Positions 51,771 to 60,729 of a stretch of DNA of 64,000 nucleotides are shown here, one piece after another; within the stretch, counting starts at the first letter, position 1, and every line of letters begins with the position of its first letter. A model generated the notes under the pieces. It saw only the letters and a program-made list of their open reading frames with translations, was not told where the DNA came from and searched no databases. Source of the DNA: Citrobacter arsenatis (GTDB taxonomy: Bacteria; Pseudomonadota; Gammaproteobacteria; Enterobacterales; Enterobacteriaceae). The position numbers and the translations under genes are program-made. The DNA lies in NCBI RefSeq assembly GCF_004353845.1, contig NZ_CP037864.1:1736001-1800000 (forward strand), read 5' to 3'.

Positions 51771-52631
51771 TCAGATTTGGCCAAAGCGGCCGGAGTTAAA
51801 ATCGCGTACGGCTTCAGCGATTTCTTGTTTCGTGTTCATCACAAACGGACCATAACCCACAATCGGCTCGTTCAACGGTTCGCCAGACAGCAGCAGCACG
51901 CTGGCATCGCTGGTGGCTTCAATGTGTAGCGTATTTCCCTGCTGGCTGAGCACCACCAGTTGTGCTTCGCTGGCAGGTGTGGTGCCGTTTACGGTGATAT
52001 TGCCTTTTAATACCACCAGGGCGGTGCTCCATCCTTCCGGCTGGGACAACGTAAGCTGATGATTACATTGCAGGCGCATATCCCAGACGTTCAGCGGCGA
52101 AAAGGTATGTGCCGGACCTTTCGTATCCTGATAGCTACCCGCAATTACGCGAACGCTACCTGCTTCATCGGGCAGGGCGACGGTGGGAATAACATCGCTG
52201 CTGATGCCCTGATAACCCGGTACGGCCATTTTGTCTTTTGCCGGCAGATTGACCCACAGCTGCACCATTTCCAGTTCACCACCCTGACGGGTAAATTCAG
52301 GTGAATGGAACTCTTCGTGTAATATTCCTGCACCTGCAGTCATCCACTGCACGTCGCCGGGGCCGATAATGCCGCCGCGACCGGTTGAATCACGGTGTTC
52401 AACTTCGCCGCTGTAAACGATGGTCACCGTCTCAAAACCACGGTGCGGGTGTTCGCCTACGCCGCGTTTCTCGTTACCCGGAGTGAACGTATGCGGACCG
52501 GCGTAATCCAGCAGCAGGAACGGACTTAGTTGCTCAGCATGAGACTGGTAAGAGAACATTGAGCGAACCGGAAATCCATCGCCAACCCAGTGTGGGCGAG
52601 CTGCGGTGTAGACGCCTGTTACTTGTTTCAT
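51771..52631 (-). CDS. Pirin family protein (cupin, possible quercetinase)
   Basis: A 286-residue two-domain cupin. The metal ligands of pirins are seen in the N-terminal domain: HPHRGFET (two His) and GAGILHEEFHS (His and Glu). Bacterial pirins bind iron and some have quercetin dioxygenase activity; others regulate metabolism. It lies divergent from the LysR gene with 108 bp between and cotranscribed with the hydrolase. The gap contains ATAAGCTTAT (52665-52674), a possible part of a LysR site. Confidence 0.9.
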   Translation of the reverse strand: MKQVTGVYTAARPHWVGDGFPVRSMFSYQSHAEQLSPFLLLDYAGPHTFTPGNEKRGVGEHPHRGFETVTIVYSGEVEHRDSTGRGGIIGPGDVQWMTAGAGILHEEFHSPEFTRQGGELEMVQLWVNLPAKDKMAVPGYQGISSDVIPTVALPDEAGSVRVIAGSYQDTKGPAHTFSPLNVWDMRLQCNHQLTLSQPEGWSTALVVLKGNITVNGTTPASEAQLVVLSQQGNTLHIEATSDASVLLLSGEPLNEPIVGYGPFVMNTKQEIAEAVRDFNSGRFGQI

Positions 52632-52739
52632 CTGTGTCTCCTCAGTGGCGTTGTCTTGATATGGATAAGCTTATATTCATGACAGCGAGCTGAGTAGTAG
52701 CTAAAATAGCCCTCACTGTCTCATTAATAGGACAATAAG

Positions 52740-53651
52740 ATGACAAAACCGGATCTCAATGATTTTGCATGGTTTGTGCATGTTGTAGAGGAAGGGGGAT
52801 TCGCGGCGGCGGGTCGTGCGCTTGATGAACCAAAGTCAAAACTGAGCCGACGGATAGCGCAGTTGGAAGAGAGGCTGGGAGTCCGACTGATTCAGCGAAC
52901 CACCCGCCAGTTTAACGTGACGGAAGTTGGGCAAACCTTTTACGAACACTGTAAGGCGATGCTGGTGGAAGCGCAGGCTGCGCAGGATGCCATTGCCGCG
53001 TTACAGGTTGAACCGCGTGGGATTGTGAAGCTGACTTGTCCTGTTACGTTGCTACATGTGCATATCGGACCAATGCTTGCTCGCTTTATGGCGCGTTATC
53101 CTGACGTATCAATACAGCTTGAGGCCACTAACCGCCGTGTTGACGTCGTTGGAGAAGGTCTGGACGTGGCAATTCGCGTCAGGCCCCGGCCATTTGAGGA
53201 TAGCGACCTGGTGATGCGTGTCCTGGCGGACAGGGGACATCGTTTGTATGCCAGCCCGCAGCTCATCGAGCAAATGGGAACACTACACTCTCCGGCGGAG
53301 CTGACGCGCTGGCCTGGTTTGAGTCTGGCCGCGGGTAAGCATGTGCATCGTTGGGAGTTATTTGGCCCGCAGGGCGCACGGGCGGAGGTGCATTTCACGC
53401 CGCGAATGATTACCACCGATATGCTGGCGTTACGCGAAGCCGCAGTTGCCGGCGTAGGTGTTGTGCAACTTCCGCAGTTGATGGTAAAAGATCAATTAGC
53501 TGCGGGCGAACTGGTCGCGTTGCTCGACGGTTGGGAACCGAAGCGAGAAATTATTCACGCCGTCTTCCCATCTCGCAGGGGATTATTACCTTCAGTGCGC
53601 GCATTAGTGGATTTCTTAACGGAAGAATATGCGCGGATGATTGAGGATTAA
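52740..53651 (+). CDS. LysR-family transcriptional regulator of the pirin-hydrolase pair
   Basis: A 303-residue LysR-type regulator. HTH at residues about 6-65 (DLNDFAWFVHVVEEGGFAAAGRALDEPKSKLSRRIAQLEERLG), effector domain of the CrgA/PBP2 type from about residue 90. Its divergent arrangement with the pirin gene is the usual layout for a LysR regulator and its target. It converges on infA with a shared terminator. Confidence 0.88.
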   Translation: MTKPDLNDFAWFVHVVEEGGFAAAGRALDEPKSKLSRRIAQLEERLGVRLIQRTTRQFNVTEVGQTFYEHCKAMLVEAQAAQDAIAALQVEPRGIVKLTCPVTLLHVHIGPMLARFMARYPDVSIQLEATNRRVDVVGEGLDVAIRVRPRPFEDSDLVMRVLADRGHRLYASPQLIEQMGTLHSPAELTRWPGLSLAAGKHVHRWELFGPQGARAEVHFTPRMITTDMLALREAAVAGVGVVQLPQLMVKDQLAAGELVALLDGWEPKREIIHAVFPSRRGLLPSVRALVDFLTEEYARMIED

Positions 53652-53672
53652 ATACCTGACCTCAGCCCACAA

Positions 53673-53697
53673 AAAAGGCCGGTTAAACCGACCTTTT
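53673..53697. terminator. Bidirectional terminator between the lysR gene and infA
   Basis: AAAAGG-c-CGGTT and AACCG-a-CCTTTT form a stem with one mismatch, with a T-run on each strand. Confidence 0.85.
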
Positions 53698-53730
53698 ATT
53701 ATCTGGACGCCATTCGGGCGTTAAAAACAA

Positions 53731-53949
53731 TCAGCGACTACGGAAGACAATGCGGCCTTTGCTCAGGTCGTACGGGGTCAGCTCAACAGTCACTTTGTCG
53801 CCCGTCAGGATGCGGATATAGTTTTTACGCATTTTACCGGAGATGTGTGCAGTAACCACGTGACCGTTTTCTAACTCTACGCGGAACATGGTATTAGGTA
53901 ACGTATCGAGAACGGTACCCTGCATTTCAATATTGTCTTCTTTGGCCAT
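53731..53949 (-). CDS. infA: Translation initiation factor IF-1
   Basis: A 72-residue S1/OB-fold protein that binds the ribosomal A-site during initiation. Sequence (MAKEDNIEMQGTVLDTLPNT) is essentially invariant in enterobacteria. Essential gene. The 283 bp upstream hold its promoters; no gene is seen there. Confidence 0.98.
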   Translation of the reverse strand: MAKEDNIEMQGTVLDTLPNTMFRVELENGHVVTAHISGKMRKNYIRILTGDKVTVELTPYDLSKGRIVFRSR

Positions 53950-54232
53950 CTAATCCTCTGGGGTATCACTACCGTAATTTGAACCGGCAAGATAATGCCG
54001 AAGTTCTTTTAATAAGTAAAGATTTGTGCGTTTAAAACACAGCAAATCGGGTTTGGCGCATTACTCTAACCACACAGCAAAGCTGCACTTAAAGCGCAAC
54101 GTGTAAGGGAACGAGGAGATAAACGATAGGCGTTGCCTGGCGCGAACTGTTCCTTAACGGCGGCGGGGTAATGGGCTAAACCAACTCTGCGCGACAATTA
54201 TAACACCCCGACAAAAAATGTGCCGAAAACAT

Positions 54233-54937
54233 TCACCCCTGAGGTGAAAATAACGTCCTGGGAACCCAGAAATGGCTCGGTAGCCGCTGCTGGCGCAGTC
54301 TGCTCAGGTGCTCAAGGTACTCCCGCCGCGGTGTTTCGACCGCCCCCAGCGAAGCTGTGTGGCTATTTAATACCTGGCAGTCGATTAATTTTCCGCCCTG
54401 ACGGATAAATTCCGCGCAAAAAACAAGCAGTGCGGTTTTGGACGCATTTTCCTGGCGACTGAACATCGATTCGCCACAAAACAACGTACCTTGCGCCACG
54501 CCATACATACCGCCCACTAATTCATTGTGCCGCCACACTTCGATTGAGTGTGCATGCCCCAGTTCATGCAGGCGATGGTAAGCGTCCACCACATCATGCG
54601 TTATCCAGGTGCCTTCTTCCCGATCGTTCGCGCAGCCTTCAATCACCTGACCAAACGCGTAATTGAGCGTCACGCGATAAGGCGAATTTTTATGAAAGCG
54701 TTTCATGCTGCGGCTGAGGTGAAATTTCTCGGGCCAAAGAATAGCGCGCGGATCGGGCGACCACCAGAGGATGGGGTCGCCAGGTGAAAACCATGGAAAA
54801 ATACCGCGCTGGTAGGCCATCAGCAGGCGGGCAGGACTGAGATCGCCGCCTAGCGCCAACAACCCGTTAGGCTCGCGTAAAGCGCCTTCCGGTGACGGGA
54901 AGGCTATAGAATGGCGGGACAGTTGCACCAGGCGCAT
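54233..54937 (-). CDS. aat: Leucyl/phenylalanyl-tRNA-protein transferase Aat
   Basis: A 234-residue N-end-rule enzyme adding Leu or Phe to proteins that begin with Arg or Lys, marking them for ClpAP via ClpS. Family landmarks: FPSPEGALREPNGLLALGGDLSP and RGIFPWFSPGDPILWWSPDPRA. The cydC stop is 44 bp upstream, and all three genes (cydD, cydC, aat) run in the same direction. clpS-clpA, normally near by, is not in this window. Confidence 0.96.
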   Translation of the reverse strand: MRLVQLSRHSIAFPSPEGALREPNGLLALGGDLSPARLLMAYQRGIFPWFSPGDPILWWSPDPRAILWPEKFHLSRSMKRFHKNSPYRVTLNYAFGQVIEGCANDREEGTWITHDVVDAYHRLHELGHAHSIEVWRHNELVGGMYGVAQGTLFCGESMFSRQENASKTALLVFCAEFIRQGGKLIDCQVLNSHTASLGAVETPRREYLEHLSRLRQQRLPSHFWVPRTLFSPQG

Positions 54938-54981
54938 GACAGCGAAACTCCACTACGCGAGTTTGATCGTTCAATAATAGC

Positions 54982-56703
54982 TTACAGACGTTGCTTAAAC
55001 TGGTAATAACGCCCCTGCCTGGCTAACAGATCTGCGTGGTTACCTTGCTCAATAATTTGTCCGTTGTCCATTACTATTATTTGATCGAAATGCGACAACC
55101 CGCGCAGACGATGTGTAACCATCAGTACGGTTTTATTGCGCATGACATCGCCAATTAATTCAAGCATTTGGCTTTCCGTTGTGGCATCAAGCCCTTCGGT
55201 AGGTTCATCCAGCAGCATCAGTGGAGCATCGTGCAATAAGGCGCGGGCGATAGCCAGACGACGGAGCTCACCGCCAGAAAGTTGACGACCGCCTTCGCCC
55301 AGCCAGGCGTTAAGTCCATCATCCTCAAGCAGTTTGTCCAGACCGACGCGGCACAACATCGCGGCTAATGCGTCATCGCTGGCATGCGGTGCCGCCAGCA
55401 GCAGGTTATCGCGAAGCGTTGCGCTGAACAGATGTACGCGCTGCGGTACCACGCTAACGCTCTGGCGCAGCGTGGCTTCACTAAGGGTTGCAATCGGCTG
55501 CTCGTTAATCAAAATCTCGCCATTCTGCGGATCCCATGCGCGGGTCAACAATTGCAGCAGCGTTGACTTGCCGCAACCGGTACGGCCAAGAATCGCAATG
55601 TGTTCACCGGGTGTAGCCTGTAGGGATAGAGTATCGAGCGCTTTTTGTGCCTGTCCCGGGTAGCTGAATGACACATCGCGTAGCGTAAGGGTGATCTGCT
55701 CAGGAACCGGGGAACCGGCAGCCGGGAAGGTGACTTCTGGCTGCTGTTCGGTTAATTCGGTGATACGCAGCGCGGAGGCAATAACCTGACCGAGATGCTG
55801 AAACGCGCCGGTGACTGGCGCTAACGCTTCGAACGCCGCCAGCGCACAGAAGACAAACAGCGCGATCAGTGCGCCAGGCTGGGTGTTGCCACCCACGCCG
55901 CCTGAGGCCATCCATAACATCATTATCACCGCCAGTGCGCCAACTAACAGCATGACCGCCTGTGACAACGCGGTTAATTCAGACTGGCGTCGCTGGGCTT
56001 CATGCCACTGCAACTCGGTGGCTTCCATTTGAGCGCGGTAGCGTTCACTGGCGCCAAATATGGTCAATTCAGCCTGGCCTTGCAGCCAGGACGTTAACTG
56101 CTGACGATATTGTCCACGCAGATGCGTCAGACTTTGTCCAGTGCTCTTGCCTGCCTGATAAAAGAGCGGGGGCAAGATAAACAAGGTCAGCAGCATAATA
56201 CCGCCGAGGGTGATAGCCAGTGTGAAATCCAGAACGCTTAGCCCCAGCGTAACCACCATAATGACGACAAAAGCGCCTACCAGCGGGGAGAGCACGCGCA
56301 GATACAGATGATCGAGCGTGTCGACATCCGCCACTACTCGGTTAAGCAATTCCCCCTGTCCATAACGAGACAGACCGGCAGGGGAGAGCGGCAGCAGTTT
56401 GCTGAAGGTATAAATACGCAAATGTTGCAGCACGCGGAACGTTGCGTCATGGCTGACCAGCCGCTCGAAATAACGCCCTGCGGTACGGGTGATTGCGGCA
56501 CCGCGTACGCCCGCGGCAGGGAGCATATAGTTAAAGCTGTAAATCCCGGTGACGCCAACCACCGCAGAAGCCGACAGGAACCAACCTGAAAGCGTCAGTA
56601 AACCAATACTTGCCAGCAGCGTGACGATCGCCAGAACGATCCCCAGCGTTAACATCCATTTGTGGCGTTTATATAACGTCAGATAAGGTAGCAAAGCGCG
56701 CAT
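54982..56703 (-). CDS. cydC: CydC, subunit of the CydDC ABC transporter
   Basis: A 573-residue half-transporter: six membrane helices (residues about 1-310) and an ATPase domain with Walker A GRTGCGKST (about 371-379), signature LSGGELRR and Walker B LMLLDEPTEGLD. With CydD it is needed for assembly of cytochrome bd and periplasmic cytochromes c, and has been linked to thiol export and heme. Its ATG directly follows the cydD stop codon (TGAATG). Confidence 0.96.
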   Translation of the reverse strand: MRALLPYLTLYKRHKWMLTLGIVLAIVTLLASIGLLTLSGWFLSASAVVGVTGIYSFNYMLPAAGVRGAAITRTAGRYFERLVSHDATFRVLQHLRIYTFSKLLPLSPAGLSRYGQGELLNRVVADVDTLDHLYLRVLSPLVGAFVVIMVVTLGLSVLDFTLAITLGGIMLLTLFILPPLFYQAGKSTGQSLTHLRGQYRQQLTSWLQGQAELTIFGASERYRAQMEATELQWHEAQRRQSELTALSQAVMLLVGALAVIMMLWMASGGVGGNTQPGALIALFVFCALAAFEALAPVTGAFQHLGQVIASALRITELTEQQPEVTFPAAGSPVPEQITLTLRDVSFSYPGQAQKALDTLSLQATPGEHIAILGRTGCGKSTLLQLLTRAWDPQNGEILINEQPIATLSEATLRQSVSVVPQRVHLFSATLRDNLLLAAPHASDDALAAMLCRVGLDKLLEDDGLNAWLGEGGRQLSGGELRRLAIARALLHDAPLMLLDEPTEGLDATTESQMLELIGDVMRNKTVLMVTHRLRGLSHFDQIIVMDNGQIIEQGNHADLLARQGRYYQFKQRL

Positions 56704-58470
56704 TCAGATGTCCTCCTGACGATGAGCCAGTAATGTCGCAAAAGCCCCGTTGGCTGAGCTAAGTTCGGTCCAGTTACCTTGTTCAACGATCTGACCATCC
56801 TGCATCACCCAGATAGCGTCCCAGTCGGTAAGATCTTCCAACTGGTGTGTCACCATCAGCGTGGTCTGGCGGCGCGATGCCGCGTTCAACGCCTGCATCA
56901 CGCGGCGTTCGCTGTGCGCATCAAGGCTGGCGGCGGGTTCGTCCAGCAGCAGTAACTGGCAGGGATTGAGCAAGGCGCGAGCCACGGCAACGCGCTGGGC
57001 TTGTCCGACGGAAAGTCGAGCCACCTGATCGCCAACTGGCGTATCCACACCCTGTGGCAGCAGCGGTAGAAACTCGCTGACCCAGGCGCTGTCGAGTGCG
57101 ACCTGTAGCTGTTCTTCGCTGGCATCGGGGCGAGCCAGCAGCACGTTTTCGCGTAACGTAGCGGCAGGAAGCTGTGGGTTTTGACCAACCCATGACAGCT
57201 GTTTACGCCAGCAATCAGGCGACAGGTCGCGCAGTTCAAAACCGTTAATTCGCAGCGATCCCTGATAAGAGAGGAAACCAGACAGGGCATTGAGTAGCGA
57301 ACTTTTGCCGGAGCCGCTGCGTCCAACCAGTACCGCGCGTTGACCGGCTGGTAGGGTAAAATTGAGCGGACCCGCCAGCACTTTGCCTTCAGGCGAGGTG
57401 ATTACCAGATCTTGTGCTTCTATTGAAACGGCGTCTTTCGTTGCCAGTTCAATGTCGCCACGCTCTGGGTGAGCCAGCGGGGTTTCCATAAAGGTTTTCA
57501 GGCTGTCCGCTGCACCAACGGCTTGTGCTTTGGCGTGATAAAACGTACCCAGATCGCGCAAAGGCTGGAAAAATTCCGGTGCCAGAATGAGCGCGAGGAA
57601 GCCAGCAGCCAGCGTGACGCCCGTCCCGTAGTGGCCGAAATCAAGCTCTCCTAGGTAGGAAAAACCAAAGTACACCGCGACCAGCGCAATAGAAAGCGAT
57701 GTAAAGAACTCAAGCACACCGGATGACAAGAACGCCAGGCGCAGGACTTCCATGGTGCGCTGGCGGAAATCCTGTGACGCAGCGCGGATGCTTTCCGTTT
57801 CGGCTTCACCGCGACCAAATATTCTTAGCGTCTCCATACCCCGCAAGCGATCGAGGAAATGACCGCTGAGGCGGGCAAGAGCAAGAAAATTACGGCGGTT
57901 AGCATCGGCTGCGCCCATACCGACCATTGCCATAAACAACGGGATCAGCGGGGCTGTTCCGAGCAGTATAAGCGCGGCCACCCAGTTTGACGGGAACACC
58001 GCCGCGACAATCAATAACGGGACGCATACGGCCAGCGCCATTTGCGGCAGATAACGTGCATAGTAGTCATGCATGTCGTCAATCTGTTCCAGGATAAGCG
58101 TAGCCCAGCTCCCGGCTGGTTTACCTTGTATCCAGGCAGGACCTGCCTGTTGCAGACGGTCAAGCACCTGGCGGCGAATTTCAAAGCGAATATGTTGTCC
58201 TGCGTGAAACCCGACCCGTTCGCGTAACCAGACGACCCATGCCCGCAGGATAAAAATCAATACCAGCACGATGAAAGGAAGCAGAAGCGCCTCTCGGGGA
58301 ATATTGGCCATGATCATGTGGTCCAGAATTCGGGCCATGAGCCAGGCCTGAGCGACGATTAACAGACCGCTCACGAATCCCAACAGGCGTGAAATGTTCA
58401 GCCATCGTTGGGAAATTACACTTTGCTGTTTTAACCAGCGGGTCAGCTCTTTTTGACGGGTTTTATTCAT
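56704..58470 (-). CDS. cydD: CydD, subunit of the CydDC ABC transporter
   Basis: A 588-residue half-transporter with six membrane helices and an ATPase domain: Walker A GRSGSGKSS (about residues 376-384), signature LSVGQAQR (where LSGGQ is usual) and Walker B LLLLDEPAASLD. The degenerate signature in one subunit is typical of this heterodimer. Start 58470 (MNKTRQKELTRWL) gives the E. coli length; the earlier start at 58530 would add 20 residues. Confidence 0.96.
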   Translation of the reverse strand: MNKTRQKELTRWLKQQSVISQRWLNISRLLGFVSGLLIVAQAWLMARILDHMIMANIPREALLLPFIVLVLIFILRAWVVWLRERVGFHAGQHIRFEIRRQVLDRLQQAGPAWIQGKPAGSWATLILEQIDDMHDYYARYLPQMALAVCVPLLIVAAVFPSNWVAALILLGTAPLIPLFMAMVGMGAADANRRNFLALARLSGHFLDRLRGMETLRIFGRGEAETESIRAASQDFRQRTMEVLRLAFLSSGVLEFFTSLSIALVAVYFGFSYLGELDFGHYGTGVTLAAGFLALILAPEFFQPLRDLGTFYHAKAQAVGAADSLKTFMETPLAHPERGDIELATKDAVSIEAQDLVITSPEGKVLAGPLNFTLPAGQRAVLVGRSGSGKSSLLNALSGFLSYQGSLRINGFELRDLSPDCWRKQLSWVGQNPQLPAATLRENVLLARPDASEEQLQVALDSAWVSEFLPLLPQGVDTPVGDQVARLSVGQAQRVAVARALLNPCQLLLLDEPAASLDAHSERRVMQALNAASRRQTTLMVTHQLEDLTDWDAIWVMQDGQIVEQGNWTELSSANGAFATLLAHRQEDI

Positions 58471-58534
58471 TGCACGCTTAGCAGGTGAGTTATAGGAATT
58501 TTTGGGCAGGGCAATGTTACAACGAGGCAAAAAT

Positions 58535-58557
58535 AAAGGCGACTTATAGTCGCCTTT
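58535..58557. terminator. Terminator between trxB and cydD
   Basis: AAAGGCGACT (58535-58544) and AGTCGCCTTT (58548-58557) form a perfect 10-bp stem. T-rich on both strands (minus: TTTATTTTT), it terminates trxB. Confidence 0.85.
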
Positions 58558-58584
58558 TTTACTTTTGTTACTGATTTGTAAAAC

Positions 58585-59553
58585 TTATTTGCAAGCGTCA
58601 GCCAGACCGTCCAGATAACGTTCAGCATCAAGCGCAGCCATACAGCCCGTGCCCGCAGAGGTGATCGCCTGGCGATAAATATGGTCCATCACGTCACCGG
58701 CTGCGAAAACCCCCGGAATGCTGGTTTGGGTTGCATTTCCGTGAATACCTGACTGTACTTTGATGTAGCCGTTTTCCAGTTCAAGTTGGCCGTCGAAAAT
58801 AGCGGTATTCGGGCTGTGACCGATAGCGACAAACAACCCTGCAACGTCAAGCGACTCCACGTTATCAGTGTTTTGCGTATCGCGCAGGCGCAGTCCGGTT
58901 ACGCCCATTTGATCGCCGGTCACTTCTTCCAGTGTGCGGTGGGTATGCAGCACGATGTTGCCGTTTTCGACTTTATCCATCAAACGTTTGATGAGAATTT
59001 TCTCGGCGCGGAAGCTGTCACGACGGTGAATCAAATGCACTTCAGATGCGATATTCGCCAGATACAGCGCTTCTTCAACAGCAGTGTTGCCGCCGCCGAT
59101 CACCGCAACTTTTTGGTTACGGTAGAAGAAACCGTCGCAGGTCGCACAGGCGGAAACGCCGCGGCCTTTGAATGCTTCTTCCGAAGGCAGGCCCAGGTAA
59201 CGTGCTGAAGCGCCGGTGGCGATGATCAGTGCGTCACAGGTGTATTCACCGCTGTCGCCGGTCAGACGGAAAGGACGGTTTTGCAGATCAACTTTGCTGA
59301 TGTGATCAAAAATGATTTCAGTATCAAATTTGGTCGCATGTTCGTGCATACGCTCCATCAGCAGCGGGCCCGTGAGATCGTGCGGATCGCCAGGCCAGTT
59401 TTCCACTTCTGTTGTTGTGGTCAGCTGACCACCTTTTTCCATACCGGTGATCAGTACCGGTTGCAGGTTAGCGCGTGCAGCGTAGACCGCAGCGGTATAT
59501 CCCGCAGGGCCAGAGCCCAGAATAAGAAGTTTACTGTGTTTGGTTGCGCCCAT
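58585..59553 (-). CDS. trxB: Thioredoxin reductase TrxB
   Basis: A 322-residue FAD/NADPH flavoprotein that reduces thioredoxin. FAD-binding GSGPAGYTAA near residue 13, redox-active CATC (residues about 136-139, SACATCDGFF), NADPH motif GGGNTAVEEA, and C-terminal GVFAAGDVMD. Start 59553 has GGGG 8 bp upstream; further upstream Met codons would add a non-homologous tail. Confidence 0.97.
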   Translation of the reverse strand: MGATKHSKLLILGSGPAGYTAAVYAARANLQPVLITGMEKGGQLTTTTEVENWPGDPHDLTGPLLMERMHEHATKFDTEIIFDHISKVDLQNRPFRLTGDSGEYTCDALIIATGASARYLGLPSEEAFKGRGVSACATCDGFFYRNQKVAVIGGGNTAVEEALYLANIASEVHLIHRRDSFRAEKILIKRLMDKVENGNIVLHTHRTLEEVTGDQMGVTGLRLRDTQNTDNVESLDVAGLFVAIGHSPNTAIFDGQLELENGYIKVQSGIHGNATQTSIPGVFAAGDVMDHIYRQAITSAGTGCMAALDAERYLDGLADACK

Positions 59554-60100
59554 GAGATCCCCATAGTTGTTGGCAGGCAATGAGCAGGATTGTAGGGAAT
59601 TTACAGGCGTAAAAAAAGAGTATGGCGATTTTGTTAACAATATGTGTAATAGCAGAAACCGATGAGCGGATGAATTAAGCGTAATACTATAACGATTTCT
59701 ACTTAAAATCGGTCAGTTATAAGGTGATAAAATGACGATTTTCCATCACTGCGAATGAATAACTGGCATGTTGTACTAAAAATCGATGTTTTGCTTTGAC
59801 AATCACCTGCTGTTTTGCGAAAACATTCAAGGAAGAAAAAAACTGTGTCATGTATGTGCTGCATAATCATGCATGTAGATATCATGTTTACCGTGTTAGC
59901 GAAATCTACGCATGGTGTGGACAGATGCCATTCGTGATGTCGATAGCCGCCGACAGGCAACGGTCTTCTCACCATAAGCCCAGGCATTGCAAACCAAAAA
60001 TCCCTCTGGGTTGCGGTTTATTTTGATGGGTAGCGACTCTGAACAGTGATGTTGGTAGAGTCAGGCAGGAGTAGGGAAGGAATACAGAGAGACAATAATA
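59554..60100. promoter_or_regulatory. trxB-lrp intergenic region
   Basis: A 547-bp region between divergent genes without a credible gene. It must contain the trxB promoter and the long lrp leader and autoregulatory Lrp sites known in E. coli. AT-rich upstream part (59620-59790). I cannot assign the individual sites by eye. Confidence 0.5.
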
Positions 60101-60595
60101 ATGGTAGATAGTAAGAAGCGCCCTGGCAAAGATCTCGACCGTATCGATCGTAACATTCTTAATGAGCTGCAAAAGGATGGGCGTATTTCTAACGTCGAGC
60201 TTTCTAAACGTGTGGGTCTTTCACCAACGCCCTGCCTTGAGCGTGTGCGTCGGTTGGAAAGACAGGGTTTCATTCAGGGCTATACAGCGCTGTTAAACCC
60301 GCATTATCTGGATGCATCACTTCTGGTTTTTGTTGAGATTACTCTGAATCGTGGCGCCCCGGATGTGTTTGAACAATTTAACTCTGCGGTACAAAAACTT
60401 GAAGAAATTCAAGAGTGTCATTTGGTTTCCGGTGATTTCGACTATTTGCTGAAAACACGCGTACCGGATATGTCGGCATACCGTAAGCTGTTGGGGGAAA
60501 CCCTGCTGCGTCTGCCTGGCGTGAATGACACACGTACTTATGTAGTAATGGAAGAAGTGAAACAGAGCAATCGTCTGGTAATTAAGACGCGCTAA
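60101..60595 (+). CDS. lrp: Leucine-responsive regulatory protein Lrp
   Basis: A 164-residue global regulator of amino-acid metabolism, transport and pili. N-terminal HTH (residues about 10-60: LDRIDRNILNELQKDGRISNVELSKRVGLSPTPCLERVRRLE) and C-terminal RAM effector domain. Essentially identical to the E. coli protein. Confidence 0.98.
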   Translation: MVDSKKRPGKDLDRIDRNILNELQKDGRISNVELSKRVGLSPTPCLERVRRLERQGFIQGYTALLNPHYLDASLLVFVEITLNRGAPDVFEQFNSAVQKLEEIQECHLVSGDFDYLLKTRVPDMSAYRKLLGETLLRLPGVNDTRTYVVMEEVKQSNRLVIKTR

Positions 60596-60650
60596 CACGG
60601 AACAGGTGCAAAATCGACGCAGTTTGATTACACTCCTGTTAATCCATACA

Positions 60651-60682
60651 GCAACAGTGCCGGGGCAACCCGGTGCTGTTGT
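60651..60682 (+). terminator. Terminator of lrp
   Basis: GCAACAG-tg-CCGGG and CCCGG-tg-CTGTTGT pair around a GCAA loop with a 2-nt internal mismatch, then TCCGTTTT. It leaves 47 bp before the ftsK start. Confidence 0.65.
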
Positions 60683-60729
60683 CCGTTTTAGCATCGGGCA
60701 GGAAAAGCCTGAAACCTGGAGAGCCGTTT

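Noticed and set aside
59796..60026. 76-codon open frame in the lrp leader
   Set aside because: No ribosome-binding site, odd composition (His/Cys-rich), and position in the known long lrp regulatory region.
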